From contig CALQTN020000009.1 in NCBI GenBank assembly GCA_943333505.2, positions 32,562 through 96,561 on the forward strand: a DNA stretch of 64,000 nucleotides, written 5' to 3'. Within the stretch, counting starts at the first letter, position 1, and the number at the start of each line of letters is the position of its first letter. This document shows, in pieces, positions 34,288 to 43,620 of this stretch. Source of the DNA: Asaia bogorensis (GTDB taxonomy: Bacteria > Pseudomonadota > Alphaproteobacteria > Acetobacterales > Acetobacteraceae). The notes under the pieces are model-generated. The model did no database searches. It worked only from the letters and a program-made list of their open reading frames with translations, and was not told the origin of the DNA. Made by a program: the position numbers and the translations under genes.

Positions 34288-36020
34288 TCCGGGCAATATT
34301 GCTGCTGCTGGCGTTTGCCGGCGCGGCGCAGGCGGCTTCACTGCCTGCGGTTGAAGCCCGCAATGGCATGGTCGTCTCCGCCCAGCACCTCGCCGCTGCG
34401 GCGGGTATTGAAATCCTGCGCGCCGGCGGCAATGCCGTCGATGCGGCGGTGGCGGTTGGCTACGCCGAAGCGGTGGTCAGTCCGTGCTGCGGCAATATTG
34501 GCGGCGGCGGGTTCATGACCATCCATCTCGCCGATGGCAGCGATCATTTCATCAATTTCCGGGAAATGGCGCCGGCTGCAGCGGGGGTGAACATGTATCT
34601 CGATGCCGCCGGCAAGCCGCGCCCGGGGGCCAGCCTGAACGGCTATCTTGCGGTGGGCGTGCCTGGCACGGTGGCGGGTCTCGACCTTGCCTTGCAACGT
34701 TACGGCAGCCTGCCGCGTGCGGTGGTGATGGCGCCGGCGATACGGCTGGCACGTGACGGCTTCGTGCTGGTGCGCGGCGATACTGATATTCTGCAATACG
34801 CGACGACGAAGTTTCTCGCCCAGCCCAATGTTGCGGCGATCTTTCTGCGCCCGGACGGGACGCCGTTGCAGCCGGGCGACCGGCTGGTGCAATCGGGGCT
34901 GGCGACCACGCTTGCCGCGATTGCCGCTGATGGGCCCGATGCGTTTTATCGTGGCCCGATTGCGCAGGCAGTTGCCGCCGCCTCGGCGGCCAATGGCGGT
35001 ATCCTGACCGAGGCGGATTTTGCCGCCTATCGGGCCCAGGACGTCGCGCCGCTGCGCTGCAGCTACCGTGGTTATGCGTTCGTTTCGGCACCCCCGCCCT
35101 CATCTGGCGGGACCACGATGTGCGAAATCCTTAACATCATCGAAGGCGACGATTTGCGCGGGCTCGGCTTTCGATCTGCTGCCAGCGTGCATCTGCTGGC
35201 CGAGGCGATGCGGCATGCCTATCTCGATCGCAACACGTATCTCGGTGACCCGGATTTCGTCGCTAATCCGCTGGAGCGCTTGCTGGATAAGACTTACGCG
35301 GCGGCGATCCGCGCGAAGATCCTGCCTGACCGTGCGACCAAATCCGCCGATCTGCGACCAGGTGTGACACCGCATGAAAAGACCGAGACCACGCATTATT
35401 CGGTTATCGACGGCAAGATGAACGCTGTCGCGGTGACCTACACACTCAATGGCGGCTTTGGCGCAGGGGTTATTGCGGGGGAAACCGGGTTCTTCCTCAA
35501 TAATGAAATGGATGATTTCACCATCGCGGTCGGCACGCCAAATATGTACGGGCTGGTGCAGGGGGCAGCCAACGCGATTGCGCCGGGGAAGCGGCCGCTA
35601 TCGTCGATGGCGCCGACCATCATCAGCCGGGATGGCAAGCCGGTGGTGGTGCTGGGGTCGCCGGGTGGGGCGCGGATTATCTCGATCACGCTGGCAACCG
35701 TGCTGAACCTGTTGGATTACGGAATGGAATTGCAGGAGGCGGTCGACGCCCCGCGACTGCATCACCAGTGGCTTCCTGACCAGATTTTCGTCGAAACCCG
35801 CGGCTTGTCGCCTGATACGCGGGCGAAGCTGGAAGCAATGGGGCACAGGATCGTCGAGCAAGGTCTGTGGGGCGCGGTTGCCGCCATCGTAGTTGGGCAG
35901 GATCGGCCGGCTGAGGCATCGGGGGTGAGCGACGCGGCGCGGTCAGGGCGGATGCGGCCGGGGTTCTTCTATGGCGCGAATGACTCGCGGCGGCCGGCGG
36001 GGGCCGCAATCGGTTACTGA
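34284..36020 (+). CDS. Exported gamma-glutamyltransferase
   Basis: A 578-residue GGT with a Sec signal peptide (residues 1-17, ending AQA). The nucleophile is Thr369 in TETTHYSVID, the classic GGT site, with the usual FMTIHLADGS, GGFGAGVIAGETGFFLNNEMDDF and PLSSMAPTI motifs. It is periplasmic and cuts gamma-glutamyl bonds in glutathione and conjugates. It overlaps the nitrile hydratase alpha gene by ATGA and is last in the operon. Its end overlaps the convergent DUF188 gene by 7 bases. Pairing of GGT with nitrile hydratase is unusual. Confidence 0.93.
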   Translation: MIRAILLLLAFAGAAQAASLPAVEARNGMVVSAQHLAAAAGIEILRAGGNAVDAAVAVGYAEAVVSPCCGNIGGGGFMTIHLADGSDHFINFREMAPAAAGVNMYLDAAGKPRPGASLNGYLAVGVPGTVAGLDLALQRYGSLPRAVVMAPAIRLARDGFVLVRGDTDILQYATTKFLAQPNVAAIFLRPDGTPLQPGDRLVQSGLATTLAAIAADGPDAFYRGPIAQAVAAASAANGGILTEADFAAYRAQDVAPLRCSYRGYAFVSAPPPSSGGTTMCEILNIIEGDDLRGLGFRSAASVHLLAEAMRHAYLDRNTYLGDPDFVANPLERLLDKTYAAAIRAKILPDRATKSADLRPGVTPHEKTETTHYSVIDGKMNAVAVTYTLNGGFGAGVIAGETGFFLNNEMDDFTIAVGTPNMYGLVQGAANAIAPGKRPLSSMAPTIISRDGKPVVVLGSPGGARIISITLATVLNLLDYGMELQEAVDAPRLHHQWLPDQIFVETRGLSPDTRAKLEAMGHRIVEQGLWGAVAAIVVGQDRPAEASGVSDAARSGRMRPGFFYGANDSRRPAGAAIGY

Positions 36021-36484
36021 ACCTGCAACGGTTTACGCATCGCCACGCGGATGACGGCATCCAACTCCGACAGGAACTTCGACCGGTCGGCCTTGGTCAG
36101 CGGTGACGGCCCGCCAGTGTTCATGCCAATTTCGCGCAGATGGCGGCCGATTTCGCGGCCGGCCAGCGCGCTGCCGATATTATCGCCTGTCCAACGCTTG
36201 CCATTATAGGACAGCGCCTGCGCCCCGCGCGTGAGGCAGCGCCCGGCGAGCGGGATATCGGCGGTGATGCAGACGTCCGATCCGGTGATGCGCTCGGCGA
36301 TCCAGTCATCGGCGATGTCGGCGCCTTCCGATACCGTAACCATCCGCACATTTGGCAGTCCGGGCGGGCGGATCGGGCGGGACCCGTTGCTGACCACGTG
36401 GACCACCAGGCCGAGCCTGGTGGCCACGCCGAACACTTCTTCCCGCACCGGGCAGGCATCGGCATCGATGTAGATTTCGGTCAA
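36014..36484 (-). CDS. DUF188 (YaiI/YqxD, UPF0178) family protein
   Basis: A 156-residue member of the YaiI/YqxD family, predicted PIN-like nuclease-fold proteins of unknown role. The N-terminal [14 protein letters not shown] and central [16 protein letters not shown] motifs are diagnostic. It overlaps the stop of trpS by four bases, so it is the last gene of the leftward tsaD-to-trpS run. Confidence 0.9.
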   Translation of the reverse strand: MTEIYIDADACPVREEVFGVATRLGLVVHVVSNGSRPIRPPGLPNVRMVTVSEGADIADDWIAERITGSDVCITADIPLAGRCLTRGAQALSYNGKRWTGDNIGSALAGREIGRHLREIGMNTGGPSPLTKADRSKFLSELDAVIRVAMRKPLQVQ

Positions 36485-37479
36485 ACCTTCAGGAACCCAA
36501 CCAGACGCTCTGCCTCGGACACAATCGGCTCGGCAATTGCGGCAGCCTTCTGGGCACCGTCGCGCAGAATCGCGTCCAGTCCGGGGCGGTCCTGCAACAA
36601 ACGCTGGGTTTCTGACGCGATCGGGGCGAGATGGGCGACCAGCAGATCGGCCAACGCGCCCTTGAAAGCCCCAAAGCCCTGGCCGCCAAACTGGCGCAAA
36701 ACCCCATCATGGTCGGTATCGGTTAACGCCGCGTAGATGCCGACCAGATTGCGGGCTTCGGGGCGGCCTTCGAGGCCGGCGGCTTCGGACGGCAAAGCCT
36801 CCGGGTCGGTTTTGGCGCGGCGGATTTTCTGGGCGATGGTGTCGCTGTCATCGGTGAGGTCGATCCGGCTTTGCGCGGACGCATCCGATTTCGACATCTT
36901 CTTGCTGCCGTCACGCAAGCTCATCACCCTGGCCGCCGGCCCCATGATCATCGCCTCGATGGCGGGGAAGAATTCCACCCCGAAATCAAAGTTAAATTTC
37001 TGCGCGATGTCATTGGCGAGTTCGAGGTGCTGACGCTGATCGTCGCCGACCGGCACCACGGTTGCGTGATAGGTGAGAATGTCGGCGGCCATCAGGTTCG
37101 GGTAGGTGAACAGCCCGGTGGAAACGTTTTCGCGGTCCTTGCCGGCCTTGTCCTTGAACTGGGTCATCCGGTTCAACCAGCCCATGCGGGCGACGCAGTT
37201 GAAGATCCAGGCGAGCCGGACATGGGCATAGACCGCCGACTGGTGAAACAGCAGGCTGGTCTTGGGGTTGATGCCGCAGGCGATCAGGCTGGCGGCCAGT
37301 TCGCGGGTGGAATCGGCCAGGGTTTTCGGGTCATGCGGCTGGGTGATCGCGTGCAGATCGACGACGCAATAAATGCAGTCATGATCCTTTTGCAGCGCCG
37401 CCCAGTTGCGCACCGCGCCCAGGTAGTTGCCAAGATGCGGGATACCGGTCGGCTGAATGCCGGAGAAGATACGTTTCAT
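36481..37479 (-). CDS. trpS: Tryptophanyl-tRNA synthetase
   Basis: A 332-residue class Ic synthetase joining Trp to tRNA-Trp. The HIGH-like motif [12 protein letters not shown] is at residues 11-22 and the KMSKS loop at 194-198. The length is normal. It lies 48 bases after murJ, an order common in alphaproteobacteria. Confidence 0.97.
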   Translation of the reverse strand: MKRIFSGIQPTGIPHLGNYLGAVRNWAALQKDHDCIYCVVDLHAITQPHDPKTLADSTRELAASLIACGINPKTSLLFHQSAVYAHVRLAWIFNCVARMGWLNRMTQFKDKAGKDRENVSTGLFTYPNLMAADILTYHATVVPVGDDQRQHLELANDIAQKFNFDFGVEFFPAIEAMIMGPAARVMSLRDGSKKMSKSDASAQSRIDLTDDSDTIAQKIRRAKTDPEALPSEAAGLEGRPEARNLVGIYAALTDTDHDGVLRQFGGQGFGAFKGALADLLVAHLAPIASETQRLLQDRPGLDAILRDGAQKAAAIAEPIVSEAERLVGFLKV

Positions 37480-37527
37480 CGATGTTGTTCCGTTGTGCGG
37501 CGTTTGGGATGGATCAGGAAAAGCGGA

Positions 37528-39063
37528 TCACCGCCATCGTCCTGGCCGCAGAGCCTTTACATTGAAAGCGCCGATCAACTGTCCGGCCAGGCCGTATGCC
37601 ACCAGGCCAATGACGATTACCGCACCGAGGCCGATCAGCCGGGTAACCCAGCCACCCGCCATCGGCTGATAGATCGTCTGTTGTGCCAGCCAGACCGCAA
37701 CGCCCATCACCAGCCCCGCCGCGCCCATCAACGGAACGGCGCGCTTCAGGCGGGCGTCCCATGCCATCAGGCCCCGGCGGTGAAGAATAACGGCGAGCAC
37801 GGCGATATTGATCCAGGATGCAATTGAGGAGGCGAGCGCCGGTCCAAGATGCTGCAAGGGCTGCATGAAGGCAAGATTGAGCGCCAGATTGATCGCGATC
37901 GAGACCAGTGCGACCCGCAATGGCGTGGTGGTGTCGCCCATGGCGAAGAAGGGCGGGGTCAGCAATTTGAGCAGCACAAAAGCCGGCAACCCCACCGCAT
38001 AGGCGGCCAGCGCCTGAGATGTCGCAGCCGTTGCCGCCGCATCGAACGCGCCATGCTGGTAAAGCGTCGCGATGATCGGGCCACCTGCCACCGCCAGGCC
38101 CAAGGCGGCGGGCAGGGTCAAAGCGAGGGCATATTCCAGCGCGCGGTTCAACGCGGCCCGGGCCTCGGCTGGTTCACCGGCCTGAATGTGGCGCGACAAG
38201 GTCGGCAGGAGCGCGGTGCCGACCGATACCCCGATGATGCCAAGCGGCAACTGGTTCACCCGTTCGGCGAAATATAGTATCGATGCTGTGCTGGCAGGCA
38301 GGAAGCTGATGATGATGATGTCGATCTGCTGGCTGATCTGGGTCATGCCGGCACCGACGAGGCCCGGCCCCATGCGGGCGAACAGGCCGCGGACCGCTTG
38401 GGTCAGACGCAGGCGGGGCAGATATAAATGCAGGCCGGCGCGGCGCACTGCCCAGATCAGCAGCGCGAGTTGAAACACGCCGGATACGCTGACCCCCCAG
38501 GCCAGCGCATGGGCCACGGTCGGCACGTAGGACCGCAAGCCGAGCATGCAGCTGATCGACACCAGATTGAACACCACCGGCGCGGCGGCGGCGGCGGCGA
38601 ACCGGTTCATCCCGTTGAGCACCCCGGACCACAACGCGGTGAGGCAAATCAGCGGCATATAGGGGAAGGTGATCCGTGCGAGCGTAACGACTAGGGCGAA
38701 TTCGTCCTGGTCCGCGACATAACCGGGGATCAGCACCGCCAACACTTCCGGCATGAAGATTTCGGCCAGCACGGTGATCCCGACCAGCCAGAACGCCATG
38801 ACGGCGGCGGCCTCGGCGGCGAAGCGTTCGGCGACCTCCTGGCCTTCCTTCGCGCGCAATTCGGCGAACATCGGCACGAAGGCGGCGTTGAAGGCGCCTT
38901 CGCCGAACAGGCGGCGGAACATGTTGGGGATGCGGTTGGCCATGACGAAGGCGTCGGCCAAGGGACCCACGCCGATAAACGCCGCGATTAGGGTCTCGCG
39001 CAGCAGGCCGAGCAGGCGGCTCGCCGAGGTCCAGCCGCCGATGGTGAGGATACCGCGCAACAT
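37528..39063 (-). CDS. murJ: Lipid II flippase MurJ
   Basis: A 511-residue inner-membrane protein of the MOP superfamily with about fourteen helices. The N-terminus has SRLLGLLRE and later FRRLFGEGAFNAAFVPMF, both MurJ hallmarks. It moves lipid II across the inner membrane for peptidoglycan assembly. It is four bases past gpsA, in the same transcript. Confidence 0.96.
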   Translation of the reverse strand: MLRGILTIGGWTSASRLLGLLRETLIAAFIGVGPLADAFVMANRIPNMFRRLFGEGAFNAAFVPMFAELRAKEGQEVAERFAAEAAAVMAFWLVGITVLAEIFMPEVLAVLIPGYVADQDEFALVVTLARITFPYMPLICLTALWSGVLNGMNRFAAAAAAPVVFNLVSISCMLGLRSYVPTVAHALAWGVSVSGVFQLALLIWAVRRAGLHLYLPRLRLTQAVRGLFARMGPGLVGAGMTQISQQIDIIIISFLPASTASILYFAERVNQLPLGIIGVSVGTALLPTLSRHIQAGEPAEARAALNRALEYALALTLPAALGLAVAGGPIIATLYQHGAFDAAATAATSQALAAYAVGLPAFVLLKLLTPPFFAMGDTTTPLRVALVSIAINLALNLAFMQPLQHLGPALASSIASWINIAVLAVILHRRGLMAWDARLKRAVPLMGAAGLVMGVAVWLAQQTIYQPMAGGWVTRLIGLGAVIVIGLVAYGLAGQLIGAFNVKALRPGRWR

Positions 39064-39067
39064 GGCG

Positions 39068-40012
39068 TTATTCCGCCCGACGCGGGCGCGACAGCAGTGC
39101 GTCGATCGCCGCTGTCACACTGAGAGCGCCGCCGACAATGCCGGCGACGGCCTCGCAGATCGGCATGGACACTCCGGCGGCGTGGGCGCGGGCGACGAGC
39201 GCTGGCGCGGTTGCCACGCCTTCGGTCACCGCCTGTCGGCCAGCCAGAATTGCGGCCATCGCCTCACCTTTGCCCAATGCCAGACCCAGGCTGTAATTGC
39301 GGCTCGCGGTCCCGGCGCAGGTTAGCATCAGGTCGCCCAGGCCCGACAGGCCGGCGACGGTTTCCGCGCGGCCACCCAACGCCACCGCCAGCCTGGACAT
39401 TTCGGCGAGGCCGCGGCTGACCAGGGCGGCGCGGGCGTTTTCCCCGAGGCCGGCACCAATCACGATGCCCGACGCAATGGCAATCACGTTCTTCGCCGCG
39501 CCGCCGATTTGTGCGCCGATCGGATCGGGGCTGGCGTAGAGCCGGAAGGCGGGTGTGCCCAAGGCCGCCGCAACCGCCTCGCACAGGGCTGGATCGCTGG
39601 CCGCGACCAGGGCTGCGGCGGGCAGGCCGGCAGCGATTTCATGGGCGAAGTTGGGGCCGGTCAGTACCGCTGCCGGGCGGCCAAGGATTTCGAGAGGCAA
39701 GGCCAGCGTGCCCAGTTCGACGCCTTTAGCGCAGACGGCCACGGCAGCGTTCGGTAGCGACGGAACAATCGCGCGCAGATGCTGCACTGGAACCACCAGC
39801 AACAGCAGATCGGCCACTGGCATGATGTTGGTGACGGTGATGCCCGGGGGCAGCGCGACGCCGGGCAAATGCGGATTGCGCCTCGTGTCGGCAATCTCCC
39901 GCGCCCGCGCCGGATCGCGGGCCCATAAGGTGACATTTCGTCCGGCGCGATGTGCCTGGATCGCCAGCGCAGTGCCCCAGGCGCCGGCACCGATGATTGC
40001 GATGTTATTCAT
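39068..40012 (-). CDS. gpsA: Glycerol-3-phosphate dehydrogenase [NAD(P)+]
   Basis: A 314-residue GpsA reducing dihydroxyacetone phosphate to sn-glycerol 3-phosphate for phospholipids. The dinucleotide fold motif IIGAGAWGTALA is at residues 5-16, followed by LTGPNFAHEIAAGLPAA and the catalytic-domain AAKNVIAIASGI with the conserved Lys. The C-terminal GLSGLGDLMLTC is typical. It overlaps rlmJ by eight bases. Confidence 0.96.
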   Translation of the reverse strand: MNNIAIIGAGAWGTALAIQAHRAGRNVTLWARDPARAREIADTRRNPHLPGVALPPGITVTNIMPVADLLLLVVPVQHLRAIVPSLPNAAVAVCAKGVELGTLALPLEILGRPAAVLTGPNFAHEIAAGLPAAALVAASDPALCEAVAAALGTPAFRLYASPDPIGAQIGGAAKNVIAIASGIVIGAGLGENARAALVSRGLAEMSRLAVALGGRAETVAGLSGLGDLMLTCAGTASRNYSLGLALGKGEAMAAILAGRQAVTEGVATAPALVARAHAAGVSMPICEAVAGIVGGALSVTAAIDALLSRPRRAE

Positions 40013-40823
40013 TCACGATCCGCGCGACATCGAACCCAGCATCGAAATCATCGGCGAGCCTTGCCACCAGCGCCGCCATGATGTCGCTCGCTGCCGCCTC
40101 GAACCCATAAGGCGGGTTGATCACCAGCAGGCCGCACCCGTTGAGGCGGGCGGCGTCGATGGCCGGGCGCAGCCAGAACTCGGCGACGACGATGTCTTTG
40201 ATGCCGCTTTGCTGCATGGCGTTGTGGAAGGCACGGGTCGGCGCGCGATGCTTGATCGGATACCAGGCGGCAAACACCCCGGTCGGGAAACGCGCATGGC
40301 CGCGCTTGAGCCCGTCGGTCAGGCGGTAGAATTCGTCGGATGCCTCGTAAGGCGGGTCGATCAGGATCAGCGCGCGGCGTTCCTTGGGTGGCGGTAGCAG
40401 CGCGCCGAGCGCCTCCCACGCATCGCGCCCGTGCACCGAAATTTGCGGATCACGGCCGAAATTACGGCGCAGCGTGATGAGGTCTTCGGGATGCAGTTCG
40501 CAGCACGCCAGACGGTCCTGCGGGCGCAGCATGGCCTGGATAATCGCCGGTGATCCAGGATAAAGCCCTTCCTGCTTGACCAGCGCGACGTAGTCGGCGA
40601 GTTCGAGCGGGGGATTGTCGAGCAGCCGCGCGATCCCGCTCTGCCATTCCCCGGTCCGCGTCGCCGGCCCTTCAGCCAGATCGTAGCGGCCGATCCCTGC
40701 ATGGGTATCGAGCGCGAAAATCGCACCGGGTTTCTTCTGCATTGCCGCAAGCAGCCAAACCAGCAAAGCGTGCTTCATGCAGTCGCCGAAATTACCGGCA
40801 TGGTAGGCGTGGCGGTAGTTCAT
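40005..40823 (-). CDS. rlmJ: 23S rRNA A2030 N6-methyltransferase RlmJ
   Basis: A 272-residue methyltransferase, close to the family's 280. The N-terminal MNYRHAYHAGNFGDCMKHALLVWLL and the DPPYE motif (LILIDPPYE) are characteristic of RlmJ, which methylates A2030 of 23S rRNA. A longer open frame extends upstream inside tsaD, but the start at 40823 matches the family and overlaps the tsaD stop. Confidence 0.94.
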   Translation of the reverse strand: MNYRHAYHAGNFGDCMKHALLVWLLAAMQKKPGAIFALDTHAGIGRYDLAEGPATRTGEWQSGIARLLDNPPLELADYVALVKQEGLYPGSPAIIQAMLRPQDRLACCELHPEDLITLRRNFGRDPQISVHGRDAWEALGALLPPPKERRALILIDPPYEASDEFYRLTDGLKRGHARFPTGVFAAWYPIKHRAPTRAFHNAMQQSGIKDIVVAEFWLRPAIDAARLNGCGLLVINPPYGFEAAASDIMAALVARLADDFDAGFDVARIVNE

Positions 40824-41887
40824 GATGCGAGACTTTCGAGCGGCCAGCGTGGCCTCGGGGCATGGTCCAAACCATCCACCAACCCGAGCCTTAGCCGTTC
40901 CAGCACCGTCCACGCCACCATCACCGCGTTGTCGGTGCAGAGCCGCAAGGGTGGTGCCGCGAAGGTGAAGCCATTCTGGTCGGCCACGGTTTGGAGGGCC
41001 GCGCGCAAGGTTGCGTTGGCGGCAACCCCGCCGGCGACCACCAGAAGAGTGCCGTTGGGGTGGAGCGCGCGGAACATCGCAATGGCGTTGCGCGCCCGGT
41101 TGGCGATGACATCGGCGACGGCGGCCTGAAAGCTCGCCGCGATGTTGGCAGCGGTTTGGCGCGGTAATGCGCCTGGCGGCAAGCCGGAGATCAGCTGCGC
41201 CACCGCCGTCTTCAGGCCGGAAAAACTGAAATCGCAGCCGGGGCGGCCAAGTAAGGGCCGGGGCAGGGCGTAGGCTTTTGCGTTACCCTCGGCCGCCAGG
41301 CGCTCCACCGCCGGACCGCCCGGCCAGCCCAGGCCAAGCAGCTTGCCGACCTTGTCGAAGGCTTCACCCACCGCATCGTCGATCGTCCCACCCAGCCTGC
41401 GATGCTGGCCGACACCCTCAACCGCGACGCATTGGCAATGCCCGCCGGAGACCAGTAGCAGCAGATAGGGAAATGCGACCGGTGTGGGCAGCAGCCCCGG
41501 CAGGCGCGGTGTTAGCGCGTGGGCTTCGAGATGATTGACCGCGACGAACGGAATGCCGCGCGCCAGTGCCACGCCCTTGGCAAAGCCGCTGCCAACGATC
41601 AGCCCGCCGATCAGCCCAGGCCCGGAGCTTGCGCCAATGCCCGCCAGCGCGTCGAAGCCGATGCCGGCCTGGGCCATCACCTGCCTGACCAGATCGGGCA
41701 AATGGCTGAGATGCGCACGTGCCGCGATTTCCGGCACCACACCGCCGAACGCGGCATGGTCGGTCTGGCTCAGCACCGCCTCAGCCAGAATATGTCCGTC
41801 CGGCGCCAGCACCGCGGCCGCGGTTTCGTCGCAAGACGTTTCCAGGCCCAATACCGGGCCACTGATTTGGGAAGCAATTCCCTGCAT
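40820..41887 (-). CDS. tsaD: tRNA N6-threonylcarbamoyladenosine synthase TsaD
   Basis: A 355-residue Kae1/TsaD ATPase-fold protein that transfers threonylcarbamoyl to A37 of ANN-reading tRNAs. The GLETSCDETAAAVL motif is near residue 14, and the metal-binding His119 and His123 are in NHLEAH. The C-terminal VVAGGVAANATLR is typical. It diverges from hemC with 43 bases between starts, a widespread alphaproteobacterial arrangement. Confidence 0.97.
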   Translation of the reverse strand: MQGIASQISGPVLGLETSCDETAAAVLAPDGHILAEAVLSQTDHAAFGGVVPEIAARAHLSHLPDLVRQVMAQAGIGFDALAGIGASSGPGLIGGLIVGSGFAKGVALARGIPFVAVNHLEAHALTPRLPGLLPTPVAFPYLLLLVSGGHCQCVAVEGVGQHRRLGGTIDDAVGEAFDKVGKLLGLGWPGGPAVERLAAEGNAKAYALPRPLLGRPGCDFSFSGLKTAVAQLISGLPPGALPRQTAANIAASFQAAVADVIANRARNAIAMFRALHPNGTLLVVAGGVAANATLRAALQTVADQNGFTFAAPPLRLCTDNAVMVAWTVLERLRLGLVDGLDHAPRPRWPLESLAS

Positions 41888-41930
41888 CGTCCGTCTTTCA
41901 ATATTCTCGCCAAGGTAATAGGACAGCCTG

Positions 41931-42914
41931 ATGTCATCTGCCCACCCGTCCCGTGCTGTCCCTGCCCATTCCCGCGCATTGCCGTTGCGCGTCGGTACCA
42001 GGGGATCGCCGCTCGCGCTCTGGCAAACCCGCTATTTCCTGGCGCGGTTGACCACGTTCTGCCCGGTTTTGCGTAGCATGGATGTGTTCGAGGAACACGC
42101 CATCCGCACCACTGGTGATGTCGTGCAAGACCGACGTTTGGCCGATATCGGCGGCAAGGGCTTGTTTGCCAAGGAAATTCATGAGGCGCTGGCCGACGGT
42201 CGCATCGATTTCGCGGTGCACAGCCTGAAGGATCTCGAAACCGAATTGCCCGCCGGAATCGTGCTCGCCGGCACGATGACCCGCGAAGACGCGCGTGATG
42301 CGCTGATCCTGGCGCCGCATCTGGCCGGCGCCGAGGACCCGATCGCCGCCCTGCCGCAAGGCGCTGCAATCGGCACCAGTTCGGTCCGTCGGCAGGCGCA
42401 ACTGTTGCATAGCAGACCTGACCTGCGCATCACCGCGATGCGCGGCAACGTGCAAACCAGGCTCGACAAGCTGCGCGCCGGCGATTGCGACGCGACCTTG
42501 CTGGCGATTGCCGGGATGAACCGGCTCGGCCTCGGGCACGAAGCCACCGCCATTCTATCACCTGCCATCATGGTGCCTGCCGCCTGCCAGGGCATTGTCG
42601 GCATCACGGTGCGTGAAGATGATACGGCGTTGCGCGAAATGTTGACCGGGATCGAGGACCCTGACGCCAATTCGGTGTCCACCGCCGAACGCGCGTTGCT
42701 GGCCGAGTTGGATGGATCGTGTCGGACCCCGATTGGCGGCCATGCCGAGCTTGATGGCCAGGGTGGTTTGACATTGACCGGACTGGTTGCGCGCGCCGAT
42801 GGCAGCTTCCTGCTGCGGCGGACCTTGGCCGGAGCGCGGGCGGATGCGGCGCGGATCGGGCGCGAACTCGGCGCCAGCCTGCGTGCCGATTGCCCGCGAG
42901 ACGTGTTTGCCTGA
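41931..42914 (+). CDS. hemC: Hydroxymethylbilane synthase (porphobilinogen deaminase)
   Basis: A 327-residue enzyme polymerising four porphobilinogen units. Cys264 in GSCRTPIGGHA carries the dipyrromethane cofactor. RVGTRGSPLAL, IGGKGLFAKEI and GTSSVRRQAQL are diagnostic. AGGACA precedes the ATG. It starts the heme block hemC-hemD-mitofilin-hemY and overlaps hemD. Confidence 0.97.
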   Translation: MSSAHPSRAVPAHSRALPLRVGTRGSPLALWQTRYFLARLTTFCPVLRSMDVFEEHAIRTTGDVVQDRRLADIGGKGLFAKEIHEALADGRIDFAVHSLKDLETELPAGIVLAGTMTREDARDALILAPHLAGAEDPIAALPQGAAIGTSSVRRQAQLLHSRPDLRITAMRGNVQTRLDKLRAGDCDATLLAIAGMNRLGLGHEATAILSPAIMVPAACQGIVGITVREDDTALREMLTGIEDPDANSVSTAERALLAELDGSCRTPIGGHAELDGQGGLTLTGLVARADGSFLLRRTLAGARADAARIGRELGASLRADCPRDVFA

Positions 42915-43620
42915 TCCATCCAAGGGCGTTGTTCTGATTACCCGCCCGGCGGCGGGGGCGATTGAAACCGCAAAGCGGGTCGCTGCGTTGGGTTTTAAGC
43001 CGTTGGTGGCGCCGGTGCTCGAGACGGCGTTAGCCCCGACGCAACTGCCTGAGCCCGCGCGGCTGCAGGCGGTGATCCTGACCAGTGCCAATGCGGTTCC
43101 GTGTCTGTCCGCGGCCTATTTTCATTTGCCAGTCTTTGCGGTGGGGGCTGCAACGGCGGCGGCGGCGCGGGAGGCTGGCTTCACGCGGGTGACCAATGCT
43201 GCGGGCAACGCGACCGACCTGGCGGCGCTGGTGGCGCGGCTTTGCGAACCGGGCCTTGGTAGCCTGCTGTTTCCTGGTGCGGCAACGCTTGCGGTCGATA
43301 TTGCCAAACCGTTGCGGGCGGCAGGGTTTCGGGTGGTCCGCCGCATCGTCTACCGCACCAGCCCGATTGCAGCGCTGACCCAGCAGGCGCGTGAGGCGTT
43401 GGTCAGTGGCGGGGTTAGGGCAGCCTTGTTTTTCTCGCCTGCCAGTGCCCGCAGCTTTGTGGCCTTGGTAACAGCGTCGCTGCCCACCACATGTTTGGCG
43501 ACGGTGGATGCGGTGGCGATCTCGGCGGCCGTAGCGTCAGCCCTCGTTCCTTTGCCCTGGCGGCATATCCGTGTTGCCAGCCTCCCCAATCAGGATGCGA
43601 TGTTGGCCCTCCTCACATGA
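42907..43620 (+). CDS. hemD: Uroporphyrinogen-III synthase
   Basis: A protein of about 237 residues closing hydroxymethylbilane to uroporphyrinogen III. Sequence identity in this family is low, but position after hemC, the opening GVVLITRPAAGAIETA, ILTSANAV and ALFFSPASARSF all fit. No ATG is available at the family start. TTG 42907, eight bases before the hemC stop, is the best start, so translation is likely coupled. An earlier in-frame start at 42787 lies well inside hemC. Confidence 0.85.
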   Translation: MPDPSKGVVLITRPAAGAIETAKRVAALGFKPLVAPVLETALAPTQLPEPARLQAVILTSANAVPCLSAAYFHLPVFAVGAATAAAAREAGFTRVTNAAGNATDLAALVARLCEPGLGSLLFPGAATLAVDIAKPLRAAGFRVVRRIVYRTSPIAALTQQAREALVSGGVRAALFFSPASARSFVALVTASLPTTCLATVDAVAISAAVASALVPLPWRHIRVASLPNQDAMLALLT

